In this document: positions 8,109 through 16,982 of the stretch, piece after piece
Layout: each line of letters begins with the position of its first letter
Numbering within the stretch: position 1 is the stretch's first letter
Origin: Pasteurella sp030783905
GTDB taxonomy: Bacteria; Pseudomonadota; Gammaproteobacteria; Enterobacterales; Pasteurellaceae
Direction: 5' to 3'
Assembly (NCBI GenBank): GCA_051122655.1
Contig: CP182107.1
Location: forward strand, 310,001-374,000
DNA: 64,000 nt
Notes under the pieces: generated by a model
Databases searched by the model: none
The model's input: only the letters and a program-made list of their open reading frames with translations
Told to the model about the DNA's origin: nothing
Position numbers and translations under genes: made by a program

Positions 8109-8573
8109 ATGAAATTAACTTCTAAAGGACGCTATGCGGTAACAGCTATTCTTGATATTGCATTAAATTCAAACAGAGGCCCAGTTAGTTTATCTGATAT
8201 TTCTGAGCGACAACATATCTCGCTTTCCTACTTAGAACAGCTGTTTGCTAAGTTGCGTCGTCATGGACTGGTGAAAAGTGTCCGTGGACCGGGTGGTGGA
8301 TATCAGTTAGGTCTTCCTGCACATCGTATTTCTGTTGGTATGGTGATCAATGCCGTGAATGAAAATATTGATGTTACACGCTGTTTAGGGCAGGGCGATT
8401 GTCAAAAAGGCACAGAATGTCTAACCCATTCATTGTGGAAAGAGTTGAGTCTTCGTATCGAAGCGTTTTTAAATGAAATTACCCTTGAAGAACTGGTTGA
8501 GAAAAATCGTCAAAAACGCGCAACCATTGAGTTCCAAGGTGACTTTGATAATCTGATTATTTTAGATAATTAA
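8109..8573 (+). CDS. iscR: Fe-S cluster-sensing transcription regulator IscR
   Basis: IscR is an Rrf2-family repressor that carries a [2Fe-2S] cluster and shuts down its own operon when cluster supply is adequate. The 154-residue protein has an N-terminal winged helix (MKLTSKGRYAVTAILDIAL, then ISLSYLEQLFAKLRRHGLVKS) and the cluster ligands Cys92, Cys98, Cys104 with His107 at the E. coli spacing. A strong Shine-Dalgarno (GGAAG) precedes the ATG. It is first gene of the isc operon and is preceded by a good type 1 operator, so autoregulation is well supported. Confidence 0.96.
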   Translation: MKLTSKGRYAVTAILDIALNSNRGPVSLSDISERQHISLSYLEQLFAKLRRHGLVKSVRGPGGGYQLGLPAHRISVGMVINAVNENIDVTRCLGQGDCQKGTECLTHSLWKELSLRIEAFLNEITLEELVEKNRQKRATIEFQGDFDNLIILDN

Positions 8574-8618
8574 GCCGGCACCTGTACGGTAAAAATGAAT
8601 TTAGGAGTGAGGAAAGAA

Positions 8619-9833
8619 ATGAAATTACCTATTTATCTGGATTACGCCGCGACTTGTCCTGTTGATGAGCGTGTGGCAAAAAAAATGATGGAATATTTAA
8701 CGGTAGAGGGTAACTTTGGTAACCCCGCTTCCCGTTCACATAAATTTGGATGGCAGGCAGAAGAAGCGGTTGATGTTGCACGTAACCATATTGCGGATTT
8801 GATTGGTGCCGATTCACGTGAAATTGTGTTTACTTCTGGTGCAACAGAGTCAGACAATTTAGCCATTAAAGGGGCCGCACACTTTTATCAAAGTAAAGGT
8901 AAACATATCATTACCTGTAAAACCGAACATAAGGCCGTATTAGATACTTGCCGTCAGCTTGAGCGTGAAGGTTTCGAAGTGACCTATTTAAATCCAAAAT
9001 CAGATGGTTTAATTGATTTAGATGAATTAAAAAACGCGATGCGTGATGACACCATTTTAGTGTCAATTATGCACGTCAATAATGAGATTGGTGTGATTCA
9101 AGATATCGCTGCGATCGGTGAATTATGCCGTGCTCGCAAAATTTTATTCCATGTTGATGCGACACAAAGTGTGGGCAAATTACCCATTAATTTAGCCGAA
9201 TTAAAAGTGGATTTAATGTCGATGTCTAGCCACAAACTTTACGGACCAAAAGGGATTGGTGCACTTTATGTCCGTCGTAAACCACGTGTCCGTTTAGAAG
9301 CGATCATCCATGGTGGTGGGCATGAGCGAGGTATGCGTTCAGGTACTTTACCTGTACACCAAATCGTCGGAATGGGTGAAGCATATCGTATCTGTAAAGA
9401 AGAAATGGCAACAGAAATGCCACGCTTAAAAGCATTACGTGATCGCTTATACAATGGCTTAAAAGATATTGAGGAAACTTACGTAAACGGTTCGATGGCA
9501 CACCGCTTAGACAGTAACTTAAATATTAGCTTTAACTATGTTGAAGGTGAATCGTTAATGATGGCATTACGTGATATTGCTGTTTCATCAGGTTCCGCCT
9601 GTACGTCTGCGAGCCTTGAGCCATCTTACGTGTTACGTGCATTAGGTTTAAATGATGAATTAGCACATAGCTCGATTCGTTTCACTCTAGGTCGTTATAC
9701 CACGGAAGAAGAAATTGATTACACCATCGAATTGGTGAAAAACGCAGTCAGTAAATTGCGTGAGCTTTCGCCGCTTTGGGATATGTTTAAAGAAGGTATT
9801 GATTTGAGTACCATTGAATGGACTCATCACTAA
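8619..9833 (+). CDS. iscS: Cysteine desulfurase IscS
   Basis: IscS is a PLP enzyme that takes sulfur from cysteine and hands it to IscU and to tRNA thiolation partners. The 404-residue product starts MKLPIYLDYAAT after GAGGAAAG; an upstream ATG at 8595 would add eight residues not found in the family. PLP lysine is Lys206 in SSHKLYGPKG, and the persulfide cysteine is Cys328 in SSGSACTSASLEPSYV, both at E. coli positions. It follows iscR by 45 bases, but iscU is unusually 214 bases further on. Confidence 0.97.
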   Translation: MKLPIYLDYAATCPVDERVAKKMMEYLTVEGNFGNPASRSHKFGWQAEEAVDVARNHIADLIGADSREIVFTSGATESDNLAIKGAAHFYQSKGKHIITCKTEHKAVLDTCRQLEREGFEVTYLNPKSDGLIDLDELKNAMRDDTILVSIMHVNNEIGVIQDIAAIGELCRARKILFHVDATQSVGKLPINLAELKVDLMSMSSHKLYGPKGIGALYVRRKPRVRLEAIIHGGGHERGMRSGTLPVHQIVGMGEAYRICKEEMATEMPRLKALRDRLYNGLKDIEETYVNGSMAHRLDSNLNISFNYVEGESLMMALRDIAVSSGSACTSASLEPSYVLRALGLNDELAHSSIRFTLGRYTTEEEIDYTIELVKNAVSKLRELSPLWDMFKEGIDLSTIEWTHH

Positions 9834-10047
9834 TCTGAAAAAGAGTGGCGTTGTGGTTGTGCGTATGCTATGCACTGACTTCAACTGAACGGCTTGCAAG
9901 ACAGGCTATATTTTAAATTATATTTAACACATCGGGACGCTAGGCTAGCGTTCAATGAGATAGCAGTAATACAAAAGTGCGGTCGATTTTCAAAATATTT
10001 TCGTTCAGGAAATAATCGTACTTTGCTTAAACTGGAAGGAATAGATT
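9834..10047 (+). other. Long iscS-iscU intergenic region
   Basis: A 214-base gap inside the operon. It holds a short hairpin (GACGCTA-GGC-TAGCGTT around 9936-9952), one uptake-signal core at 9975-9983, and the GGAAGGA ribosome site of iscU. No reading frame or tRNA is seen. It could host RNA processing or differential expression of iscS and the scaffold genes. Confidence 0.5.
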
Positions 10048-10434
10048 ATGGCATACAGTAATAAAGTGATTGATCATTATGAAAATCCACGTAACGTTGG
10101 GTCTTTAGATAAAAAGGATGTGAACGTTGGTACGGGTATGGTGGGCGCACCGGCTTGTGGTGACGTGATGCAACTGCAAATTAAAGTCAGTGAAGAAGGC
10201 ATTATCGAAGATGCAAAATTTAAAACATACGGTTGTGGTTCTGCGATCGCCTCAAGCTCATTAATTACAGAATGGGTGAAAGGTAAATCACTTGATGAAG
10301 CACAAGCGATCAAAAATAGCCAAATCGCAGAAGAATTAGAATTACCACCGGTAAAAGTGCACTGTTCAATTTTGGCTGAAGATGCCATCAAAGCTGCGAT
10401 TGCAGACTACAAAGCGAAAAAAGAAGCAAAATAA
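10048..10434 (+). CDS. iscU: Fe-S cluster assembly scaffold IscU
   Basis: IscU is the scaffold on which IscS-derived sulfur and iron form [2Fe-2S] clusters before transfer by HscA/HscB. The 128-residue protein has the cluster ligands Cys37, Cys63 and Cys106, the modulating Asp39, and the HscA recognition motif LPPVK (99-103). GGAAGGA precedes the start. It is separated from iscA by 69 bases containing a palindrome. Confidence 0.97.
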   Translation: MAYSNKVIDHYENPRNVGSLDKKDVNVGTGMVGAPACGDVMQLQIKVSEEGIIEDAKFKTYGCGSAIASSSLITEWVKGKSLDEAQAIKNSQIAEELELPPVKVHCSILAEDAIKAAIADYKAKKEAK

Positions 10435-10451
10435 TTATCTAAAATTCAATT

Positions 10452-10467
10452 GGGGCAATATTGCCCC
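10452..10467 (+). repeat. Palindromic hairpin between iscU and iscA
   Basis: GGGGCAATATTGCCCC is a perfect 16-base palindrome followed by CTTT-like bases (TTTC). It resembles a weak terminator or RNA-stabilising element in mid-operon and could attenuate expression of iscA and later genes. Confidence 0.5.
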
Positions 10468-10503
10468 TTTCACATTATAAGACGCAATGGAGTAGAGAAT
10501 TTA

Positions 10504-10827
10504 ATGGGTATTTCACTGACTGAAACGGCAGCAGATCGGGTAAGAACCTTCCTCGCAAATCGTGGTAAGGGGATTGGGTTACGCTTAGGCATTAAAACCT
10601 CCGGGTGTTCTGGCTTAGCTTATGTACTCGAATTTGTCGATGAGTTAAATCCTGATGATGAGGTGTTTGAACAACATGGTGTCAAAATTATTGTCGATGC
10701 GAAAAGCTTGGTTTATTTAGACGGTACGGAGTTAGATTTCGCCAAAGAAGGGTTAAATGAAGGCTTTAAATTCAACAATCCTAATGTCAAAGATCAATGT
10801 GGTTGCGGAGAAAGTTTCCACGTTTAA
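10504..10827 (+). CDS. iscA: A-type Fe-S carrier protein IscA
   Basis: IscA accepts clusters from IscU and delivers them to target enzymes. The 107-residue form starting MGISLTETAADRV matches the family; a longer frame from 10450 would add 18 unsupported residues and lacks the GGAG ribosome site seen at 10488-10491. The three conserved cysteines are Cys35 (SGCSG), Cys99 and Cys101 (CGCGESF). It is flanked by iscU and hscB. Confidence 0.96.
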   Translation: MGISLTETAADRVRTFLANRGKGIGLRLGIKTSGCSGLAYVLEFVDELNPDDEVFEQHGVKIIVDAKSLVYLDGTELDFAKEGLNEGFKFNNPNVKDQCGCGESFHV

Positions 10828-10857
10828 TCCCCTTTAACTTTATGATTTGAGTGAAAG

Positions 10858-11376
10858 ATGAATCCATTTGAAATTTTTGGTTTACCCGTCGATTTTCATG
10901 TTGATCAACGAGAATTATCAACTCGTTATCTCGCTTTGCAAAAATCCTTGCATCCCGATAATTTCACTACGCATTCTGCGCAAGAACAACGCTTAGCCAT
11001 GCAACGTTCTGCTGAAGTGAACGATGCATTGCAAATTTTAAAAGATCCGATTTTACGTGCAGAAAGTATCATTGCACTACACACGGGTGAACAACAAAAT
11101 ATCGAACAAACGAGCACCCGAGATCTAGCCTTTTTAATGCAGCAAATGCAATGGCGTGAACAGTTAGATGAAATCGAAGAGCAAAAAGACAGTGAGCAAT
11201 TAATGGCTTTCAGTGCGGATATTGAGCAAAGCCAAAAGCGCTTATTAAATGAATTATCCGAGGCATTGTTAAACCAACAATGGCAGCAAGCAAATAGCAT
11301 TAATGATAAATTACGTTTTATTAAAAAATTATTGATTGAAGTAGAACGTGTCGAAGAAAAGCTATTAGACTGTTAA
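10858..11376 (+). CDS. hscB: Fe-S co-chaperone HscB
   Basis: HscB is the J-domain protein that brings IscU to HscA and stimulates its ATPase. In the 172-residue product the N-terminal J domain has the HPD motif at residues 32-34 (SLHPDNF) and the C-terminal part is the three-helix IscU-binding domain. It is 30 bases downstream of iscA and upstream of hscA, the canonical order. Confidence 0.95.
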   Translation: MNPFEIFGLPVDFHVDQRELSTRYLALQKSLHPDNFTTHSAQEQRLAMQRSAEVNDALQILKDPILRAESIIALHTGEQQNIEQTSTRDLAFLMQQMQWREQLDEIEEQKDSEQLMAFSADIEQSQKRLLNELSEALLNQQWQQANSINDKLRFIKKLLIEVERVEEKLLDC

Positions 11377-11452
11377 GTAGATTAAAACAACCACAAGATA
11401 AAACTGCTATAATAAAAGTCAGTATGAAATAATAAGAGAATAGAGATAAACC

Positions 11453-13315
11453 ATGGCATTACTTCAAATTGCAGAACCCGGTCAAAGTGCAAGTCCTCAT
11501 CAACATAAATTAGCGGTAGGGATTGATTTGGGCACCACTAACTCGTTAATTGCGACCGTGCGTAGTGGTCAAGTGGATATTTTATTAGATGAAAAAGAAC
11601 GCCCTTTAGTCCCTTCTGTGGTGCATTTTGAACAAGATAACGTCATCGTAGGCTATGAAGCGGCGGAGTTAGCTAGCCAAAATCCGCATAATACGATTGT
11701 ATCGGTTAAGCGATTAATTGGCAGAAGTCTTGCTGATGTGCAACAACGTTATCCAAATTTGCCATATCAATTTGAAGCCAGTGAAAACGGTCTGCCATTA
11801 ATTCGTACGGATAAGGGCGTATTTAGCCCAGTAGAAATTTCTGCTGAAATTTTGAAAAAATTGACCGCACTTGCGGAGAAACGCTTAGCGGGTGAGTTAG
11901 CTGGGGCAGTGATTACCGTCCCCGCCTATTTTGATGATGCGCAACGCCAAAGTACCAAAGATGCAGCAAAATTAGCGGGTATCAATGTATTACGCTTATT
12001 AAATGAGCCCACTGCAGCAGCAATTGCTTATGGTTTAGACAGCGGACAAGAAGGGGTGATTGCGGTTTATGATTTAGGTGGTGGCACCTTTGATATTTCG
12101 ATCTTACGCTTATCCAAAGGCGTGTTTGAAGTGCTAGCAACGGGTGGGGATACCGCGTTAGGAGGTGATGATTTTGACCACCAATTAATGGATTGGATCG
12201 TGACGCAGTCAGGTATTGCACCACAAAATGCGCAACAACAACGTCAACTTACCGCACTTGCCACACAAATCAAAGTTGCGCTAACGGATCATCAGGAAAC
12301 AACAATTCACTATCAGGGTTGGCAAGGCAATATTACGCGTGAACAGTTTAATCAGCTGATCCAAGCGTTAGTCAAACGCTCATTACTGGCTTGTCGCCGA
12401 GCGTTAAAAGATGCCAACGTGAGTGTCGATGAAGTGTGTGAAGTGGTGATGGTCGGTGGTTCAACGCGCGTGCCGTTTGTGCGTGAACAAGTGGCTGCAT
12501 TTTTCCAAAAAGAGCCGTTAACCTCGCTCGATCCTGACAAAGTGGTAGCATTAGGTGCCGGGATTCAAGCCGATATTTTAGTGGGGAATAAACCCGATGC
12601 GGATATGTTATTGTTAGATGTGATTCCGCTCTCACTCGGTATTGAAACAATGGGTGGATTAGTGGAAAAAATTATTCCACGTAATACGACCATTCCAGTG
12701 GCAAGAGCACAGGAATTTACCACCTTTAAAGACGGGCAAACCGCGATGTCTGTCCATGTCGTACAAGGTGAACGCGAAATGGTGGCAGATTGCCGTTCTC
12801 TTGCGCGTTTTAGCTTAAAAGGTATTCCTGCTATGGCAGCGGGTGCTGCGCATGTTCGCGTCACCTATCAAGTGGATGCAGATGGTTTATTAAGTGTCAC
12901 CGCGATGGAAAAATCGACAGGTGTACAATCATCCATTCAGGTTAAACCCTCTTATGGATTAACTGATGATGAAATTACCAACATGCTAAAAGCTTCCATG
13001 CTGAATGCCAAAGAAGATATTCAAGCGCGCTTATTGGCTGAACAACGCGTGGAAGCGCAACGTGTATTAGAAAGTGTACGTTCTGCATTAAGTGCCGATC
13101 AAGATTTATTAAATGACGAAGAATTAAGTGCGGTGAAAAACGCCATTATTTCTTTGCAACGCCTGCAAAAAGAAGGTGACACGCAAGATATTAAGCAAGG
13201 TATTAAACAGCTTGATATTGCAACACAAGACTTTGCATCGCGTCGAATGGATAAGTCAATTCGCCAAGCTCTTGCTGGCAAAGCGATTGATGATGTAATG
13301 AAAAACGCAAAATAA
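11453..13315 (+). CDS. hscA: Fe-S assembly Hsp70 chaperone HscA
   Basis: HscA is the specialised Hsp70 that binds the LPPVK motif of IscU and drives cluster release with ATP. The 620-residue product has the Hsp70 nucleotide-binding signatures GIDLGTTNS near residue 24, VYDLGGGTFDISIL, and VVMVGGSTRVPFV, followed by a substrate-binding domain with QGEREM and a helical lid. Its length fits the 616-residue E. coli protein. Two minus- and one plus-orientation uptake-signal cores lie within it (11864, 12251, 13126). Confidence 0.96.
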   Translation: MALLQIAEPGQSASPHQHKLAVGIDLGTTNSLIATVRSGQVDILLDEKERPLVPSVVHFEQDNVIVGYEAAELASQNPHNTIVSVKRLIGRSLADVQQRYPNLPYQFEASENGLPLIRTDKGVFSPVEISAEILKKLTALAEKRLAGELAGAVITVPAYFDDAQRQSTKDAAKLAGINVLRLLNEPTAAAIAYGLDSGQEGVIAVYDLGGGTFDISILRLSKGVFEVLATGGDTALGGDDFDHQLMDWIVTQSGIAPQNAQQQRQLTALATQIKVALTDHQETTIHYQGWQGNITREQFNQLIQALVKRSLLACRRALKDANVSVDEVCEVVMVGGSTRVPFVREQVAAFFQKEPLTSLDPDKVVALGAGIQADILVGNKPDADMLLLDVIPLSLGIETMGGLVEKIIPRNTTIPVARAQEFTTFKDGQTAMSVHVVQGEREMVADCRSLARFSLKGIPAMAAGAAHVRVTYQVDADGLLSVTAMEKSTGVQSSIQVKPSYGLTDDEITNMLKASMLNAKEDIQARLLAEQRVEAQRVLESVRSALSADQDLLNDEELSAVKNAIISLQRLQKEGDTQDIKQGIKQLDIATQDFASRRMDKSIRQALAGKAIDDVMKNAK

Positions 13316-13335
13316 CCTTAAGAGATAGGATTAAA

Positions 13336-13671
13336 ATGCCAAAAGTTGTATTTTTACCCCATGAAGAACTTTGCCCTGAAGGTTTAGCTTTAGAGGTGGC
13401 AGAGGGAGAAAACTTATTAGATGCGGCACTGAATGCGGGCATTGATATTGAGCACGCCTGTGATAAATCTTGTGCCTGTACCACTTGTCATGTGATTATT
13501 CGTGAAGGCTTTGATAGCTTAAATGAAAGCACGGATATGGAAGATGATATGCTTGATAAAGCGTGGGGGCTCGAAGTAGATAGTCGGTTGAGCTGCCAAT
13601 GTTTGGTGGGCAAAGAGGATTTAGTGGTTGAAATTCCAAAATATAGTTTAAACCATGCACGTGAAGAATAA
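13336..13671 (+). CDS. fdx: ISC-type [2Fe-2S] ferredoxin Fdx
   Basis: This ferredoxin supplies electrons for cluster assembly on IscU. The 111-residue protein has the adrenodoxin-type ligand pattern Cys42, Cys48, Cys51 and Cys87, in ACDKSCACTTC and SRLSCQC. It is the last gene of the operon: a terminator follows within 10 bases, so iscX, which follows fdx in E. coli, is absent here. Confidence 0.95.
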   Translation: MPKVVFLPHEELCPEGLALEVAEGENLLDAALNAGIDIEHACDKSCACTTCHVIIREGFDSLNESTDMEDDMLDKAWGLEVDSRLSCQCLVGKEDLVVEIPKYSLNHAREE

Positions 13672-13674
13672 GTA

Positions 13675-13707
13675 AAAGGCTCAACCTTGTTGAGCCTTTC
13701 TGTTTAG
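13675..13707 (+). terminator. Terminator of the isc operon
   Basis: An 11-bp perfect stem (AAAGGCTCAAC / GTTGAGCCTTT, 3-base loop) followed by CTGTTT ends the operon after fdx. Confidence 0.8.
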
Positions 13708-13738
13708 CAAAACCTTTCTCAGCCTGACTGCACTTATG

Positions 13739-14485
13739 CTAGCCCTCATTTAACTGATTCAAATATTGTTTACCTAATAAATGCATTTGACGCTGAATAT
13801 GCTGTTGTCTTTTTTTCACGTAAGCACTCGGCTTATCCACGTGGAAGATAATCGGATTGGGCAGGACGGCAGCGAGTAATGCCGCTTCAGCGTAATTTAA
13901 TTGCTTGGCTGATTTGTTGAAATAATGTTGACTCGCTGCTTCCACGCCAAAAATATTAGGTCCAAACTCCGCAATATTGAGATAGACCTCAAGAATACGT
14001 TTTTTTGACCAAAGCGTTTCAAGTACAAGCGTAGTTGGCATTTCAATCGCTTTACGCAACCAACTTTGCCCATGCCACAAGTATAGATTTTTAGCCGTTT
14101 GTTGGCTAATGGTTGAGCCACCCCGAATCCTTTTACCGTTTTTATTGTGTTGTAACGCAGCTTTAATGGCCTCCCAGTCAAAGCCATAATGGCTAGCAAA
14201 ACGTTGATCTTCACTGGCTATCACTGCGAGTTGAATAGATTGGTTCATTTGCTCAAAGCGAATCCATTGATAATGGATCGGTGTGCTCAAATTCCCTGCC
14301 AGTAAATTGCCTATTTTTTGCTGTAACATATAGGCAGAAATAGGAATCGGTACAAAACGAAACAGCAACACACTTGAGAGGAAAATCAGCACAAAGATCG
14401 CAAAAGTGCGGTAAATTTTTCGTTTAAACTGTTGCCAAAGACTGAAACAAGGAAAAGGATGTTTAGTCTTTTTTCGCTTGCTCAT
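13739..14485 (-). CDS. mtgA: Monofunctional peptidoglycan glycosyltransferase MtgA
   Basis: MtgA polymerises lipid II into glycan strands at the inner membrane. The 248-residue protein has one N-terminal membrane helix (about residues 28-46) and the GT51 motifs: EDQRF with catalytic Glu92, then RGGSTISQQTAKNLYLW, and RKAIEMPTTLVLE. No transpeptidase domain follows, as expected. Its start overlaps the 3' end of trpR by 23 bases, implying one transcript. One uptake-signal core lies at 14404-14412. Confidence 0.95.
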   Translation of the reverse strand: MSKRKKTKHPFPCFSLWQQFKRKIYRTFAIFVLIFLSSVLLFRFVPIPISAYMLQQKIGNLLAGNLSTPIHYQWIRFEQMNQSIQLAVIASEDQRFASHYGFDWEAIKAALQHNKNGKRIRGGSTISQQTAKNLYLWHGQSWLRKAIEMPTTLVLETLWSKKRILEVYLNIAEFGPNIFGVEAASQHYFNKSAKQLNYAEAALLAAVLPNPIIFHVDKPSAYVKKRQQHIQRQMHLLGKQYLNQLNEG

Positions 14486-14771
14486 CTAATTGTTCTTTTA
14501 CCCACGTCATAAATTCAGGTGGCATGGTTTTAATCATGTTTGAACCACGGGTAATGGTTGCCGCACTGGTATTAAGATTTTGTTGAATCTCTCGCTGTGG
14601 CACACTTTTATCTAATAATTGCGCCACAATTTGTAAACGCAGCCCAACGGAGTCTCGTTCATCAGGGGTGAGCAAGAGAGTTAATATCTCTTGTTCTTTG
14701 CCTTGTGCGAATGCAGTGCGTAACATTTCGACGAAAGCATGCCATTGTTCAAGATTGCGACTTAAGTACAT
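14463..14771 (-). CDS. trpR: Trp operon repressor TrpR
   Basis: TrpR binds tryptophan and represses tryptophan biosynthesis genes and usually itself. The 102-residue all-helical protein keeps the family pattern, including LLTPDERDSVGLRLQIVAQLL and the helix-turn-helix QREIQQNLNTSAATITRGSNM. It sits between slt and mtgA, as in Haemophilus and E. coli (slt-trpR). A likely operator lies just upstream at 14789-14802. Confidence 0.93.
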   Translation of the reverse strand: MYLSRNLEQWHAFVEMLRTAFAQGKEQEILTLLLTPDERDSVGLRLQIVAQLLDKSVPQREIQQNLNTSAATITRGSNMIKTMPPEFMTWVKEQLDEQAKKD

Positions 14772-14788
14772 AGTAGTTTCTCCCTTTA

Positions 14789-14802
14789 ACTATCACACTA
14801 GT
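14789..14802 (-). promoter_or_regulatory. Candidate Trp operator before trpR
   Basis: Read on the minus strand, ACTAGTGTGATAGT has one perfect ACTAGT half and an imperfect second half (GATAGT). It overlaps TATACT, a possible -10, 18-31 bases before trpR and across the slt stop codon. This position fits TrpR autoregulation. Confidence 0.4.
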
Positions 14803-16840
14803 ATAATCGATTATATTCATCTTGGCTAAATTTTTGCTGGGGTTGCTGTTGTAGCCACTGGTAATACACGTCATAAGTCAACACATTTTGTACATAGCCT
14901 CTTGTTTCATAAAAGGGAATTGAGGCAATAAATTCCGCCATACTTAATTTCCCCTCTGCTTTGGTTAGCCAACGATCCACTCGACTTGCCCCTGCATTAT
15001 AGGCTGCCGCAATTAAAATACGATTATTACCATATTTTTCATACAGTTGCTGTAAATGAGCGGTGCCGAGCATAATGTTATCAAAGGGATCGAATAATTG
15101 TTTTTGATCCGTGTAAGGCAAATCTGCTTCCCGAGCCGTTTGTTTTGCGGTACTTGGTAACAGCTGCATCAGCCCCTGTGCATTGGCGTGAGAAGACACA
15201 TCGGGTTTCCAAGCACTTTCTTGGCGCGCAATAGCCATGGCAAAAGTGCGGTGGATATTTTTATTTTTTAGATGCAAATCGAACCACTCTAAATATGCAT
15301 TGGGTAAACGTAGGCCAAGATAGCCCCATGCTTTGGCTTGAATAGTGGCTTCTACCCCTAAATCAAACCAAGCTTGTTCCGTCGCATATTGGGATAGGGC
15401 AAGTTTTTGTTCAAAGCTTGCTTTATCTAATAACGCCTTCCACTCAAGATTCATATATTGTGTCGCATTGAGAGTGCGTAATTCAGCAATTCTGTCTAAT
15501 TCAACGGAAAAGGTCGCTTTAATATCAAGTGAGGGTGGTGGATTAAACGTTTTAACTGTCGGGTGATAGTCGATATTCAGTTCTGCACTGGCTAATAGAG
15601 GATAAAATCCACGCTGTTTTGCTAATTGTTGAAAAATGTGTTGGGCTTGAGCGTGGCTTGTTTGCTGCTGTGCGAGGACTTTCGCTTGCCAATAACGCCA
15701 TTCCTCTTTTTGTTTCGCACTCTTGGACAACAAATCTAGCCAAGGGGAGAGATCGCCCTTTTCGCGTAGCGCGGTACGTAAACGGCGTTCTGTAAGGGTA
15801 TCGTCTTTCAATACCAGTAATTCTCTATCTCGCCATTGTTGTAGATGAGGATTTTCACTATCAAAGAGATGGGCGATGAGTATTTTCTTCCACTGATGTT
15901 GTTGTGTTTTCGATAATGCTAACTGATTTGCCCATTGTGCATAGGGTTCAAAGGGATCGTGTGGGTTTTTGATATCCGTTTCTTTTAGTCCTTTTATCAA
16001 GGCAGGGAAATGACTTAGCACGATCCGTTGTACAAATGGTTGATCGGCAGAAAGGTTGTCAATAAAAAAGAGAGATTGAGGATGTTGTAAGCGCAACGGA
16101 TTTTTACTGAGGCGTCGTAGTTCATGTAGCCAACGTTGAGTATCTATTTGTTCCGTTTGTTGCGCCAAATGGGCTAGCACGCCTTGATTACCTTGCTCAA
16201 AGGCAAGAACGGCACGTTCTTTTAATTCGGCTTCCTGAGGGTGACCATTTTCTTTCCAACGAGCTAAAAGCCCATCACAGGTTGGCGGTAACGCTGCACC
16301 AGTCAGCCAAAGTTGTGTCACCTGCTGTTGCCATTGTGTAAGAGACGCAGCAGGCATATTCGGTGACAGTTCATATTCTGCTTGCAACTGTATGCAACGT
16401 GAAGCGATATCTTTCAGTCGGAAAGGTGCGCGCATAATGCTTTGCCATTCCGCTTTCGTTTGAGCCTGTTGTAACCATTGCTTTTGTAATTCTGTGGTTA
16501 AAGGAAAAGACGGAAACTGGGCGTGAAATGCCTCAATTTGAGCCAAAGTTAATGTATTTTTGTCCGCTCTTAAGTAAGCATATTGGGCATAAGGATAAAG
16601 GGGATAGTCTTCAATTTTGGCTAATAAGGCTTGCACAAGCTCTCGCGTATTATCTGATTGGGAACGCTGAAGCAATTGTTGGATTTTTTGATAAATTTGA
16701 CGCGCTTGTATCCGGTCGGTTGTGATAGACGTGCTTTCAGTATGTGGCGCATGATCTGCTGATCGACTCACTGGTGTAGCAGTGACCGAAATGGAGAGTA
16801 ACGTCAGCACATAAGCGAGGGAAATCGTTGTTAATTTCAT
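14798..16840 (-). CDS. slt: Soluble lytic murein transglycosylase Slt
   Basis: Slt cleaves glycan strands in the periplasm to form 1,6-anhydromuramyl ends during wall turnover. The 680-residue product has a signal peptide (MKLTTISLAYVLTLLSISVTA), a long all-helical ring domain, and a C-terminal lysozyme-like domain with catalytic Glu541 in ARQESAWKPD, followed by ANAQGLMQLLPSTA and AAYNAGASRV motifs of family GH23. It precedes trpR on the same strand. An uptake-signal core lies at 15244-15252. Confidence 0.95.
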   Translation of the reverse strand: MKLTTISLAYVLTLLSISVTATPVSRSADHAPHTESTSITTDRIQARQIYQKIQQLLQRSQSDNTRELVQALLAKIEDYPLYPYAQYAYLRADKNTLTLAQIEAFHAQFPSFPLTTELQKQWLQQAQTKAEWQSIMRAPFRLKDIASRCIQLQAEYELSPNMPAASLTQWQQQVTQLWLTGAALPPTCDGLLARWKENGHPQEAELKERAVLAFEQGNQGVLAHLAQQTEQIDTQRWLHELRRLSKNPLRLQHPQSLFFIDNLSADQPFVQRIVLSHFPALIKGLKETDIKNPHDPFEPYAQWANQLALSKTQQHQWKKILIAHLFDSENPHLQQWRDRELLVLKDDTLTERRLRTALREKGDLSPWLDLLSKSAKQKEEWRYWQAKVLAQQQTSHAQAQHIFQQLAKQRGFYPLLASAELNIDYHPTVKTFNPPPSLDIKATFSVELDRIAELRTLNATQYMNLEWKALLDKASFEQKLALSQYATEQAWFDLGVEATIQAKAWGYLGLRLPNAYLEWFDLHLKNKNIHRTFAMAIARQESAWKPDVSSHANAQGLMQLLPSTAKQTAREADLPYTDQKQLFDPFDNIMLGTAHLQQLYEKYGNNRILIAAAYNAGASRVDRWLTKAEGKLSMAEFIASIPFYETRGYVQNVLTYDVYYQWLQQQPQQKFSQDEYNRLY

Positions 16841-16982
16841 TCATTTCTCGAACAGATTAAGGATAAAAATGATACAAGGTTAGACCTGATTTTAGCGGAA
16901 AAGTGCGGTGTGTTGTGGATTTATTTCAAATGAAAAGGGACGAGAAGCGGTTCGTCCCCTAAGAACAATCAGATAAATAAAA

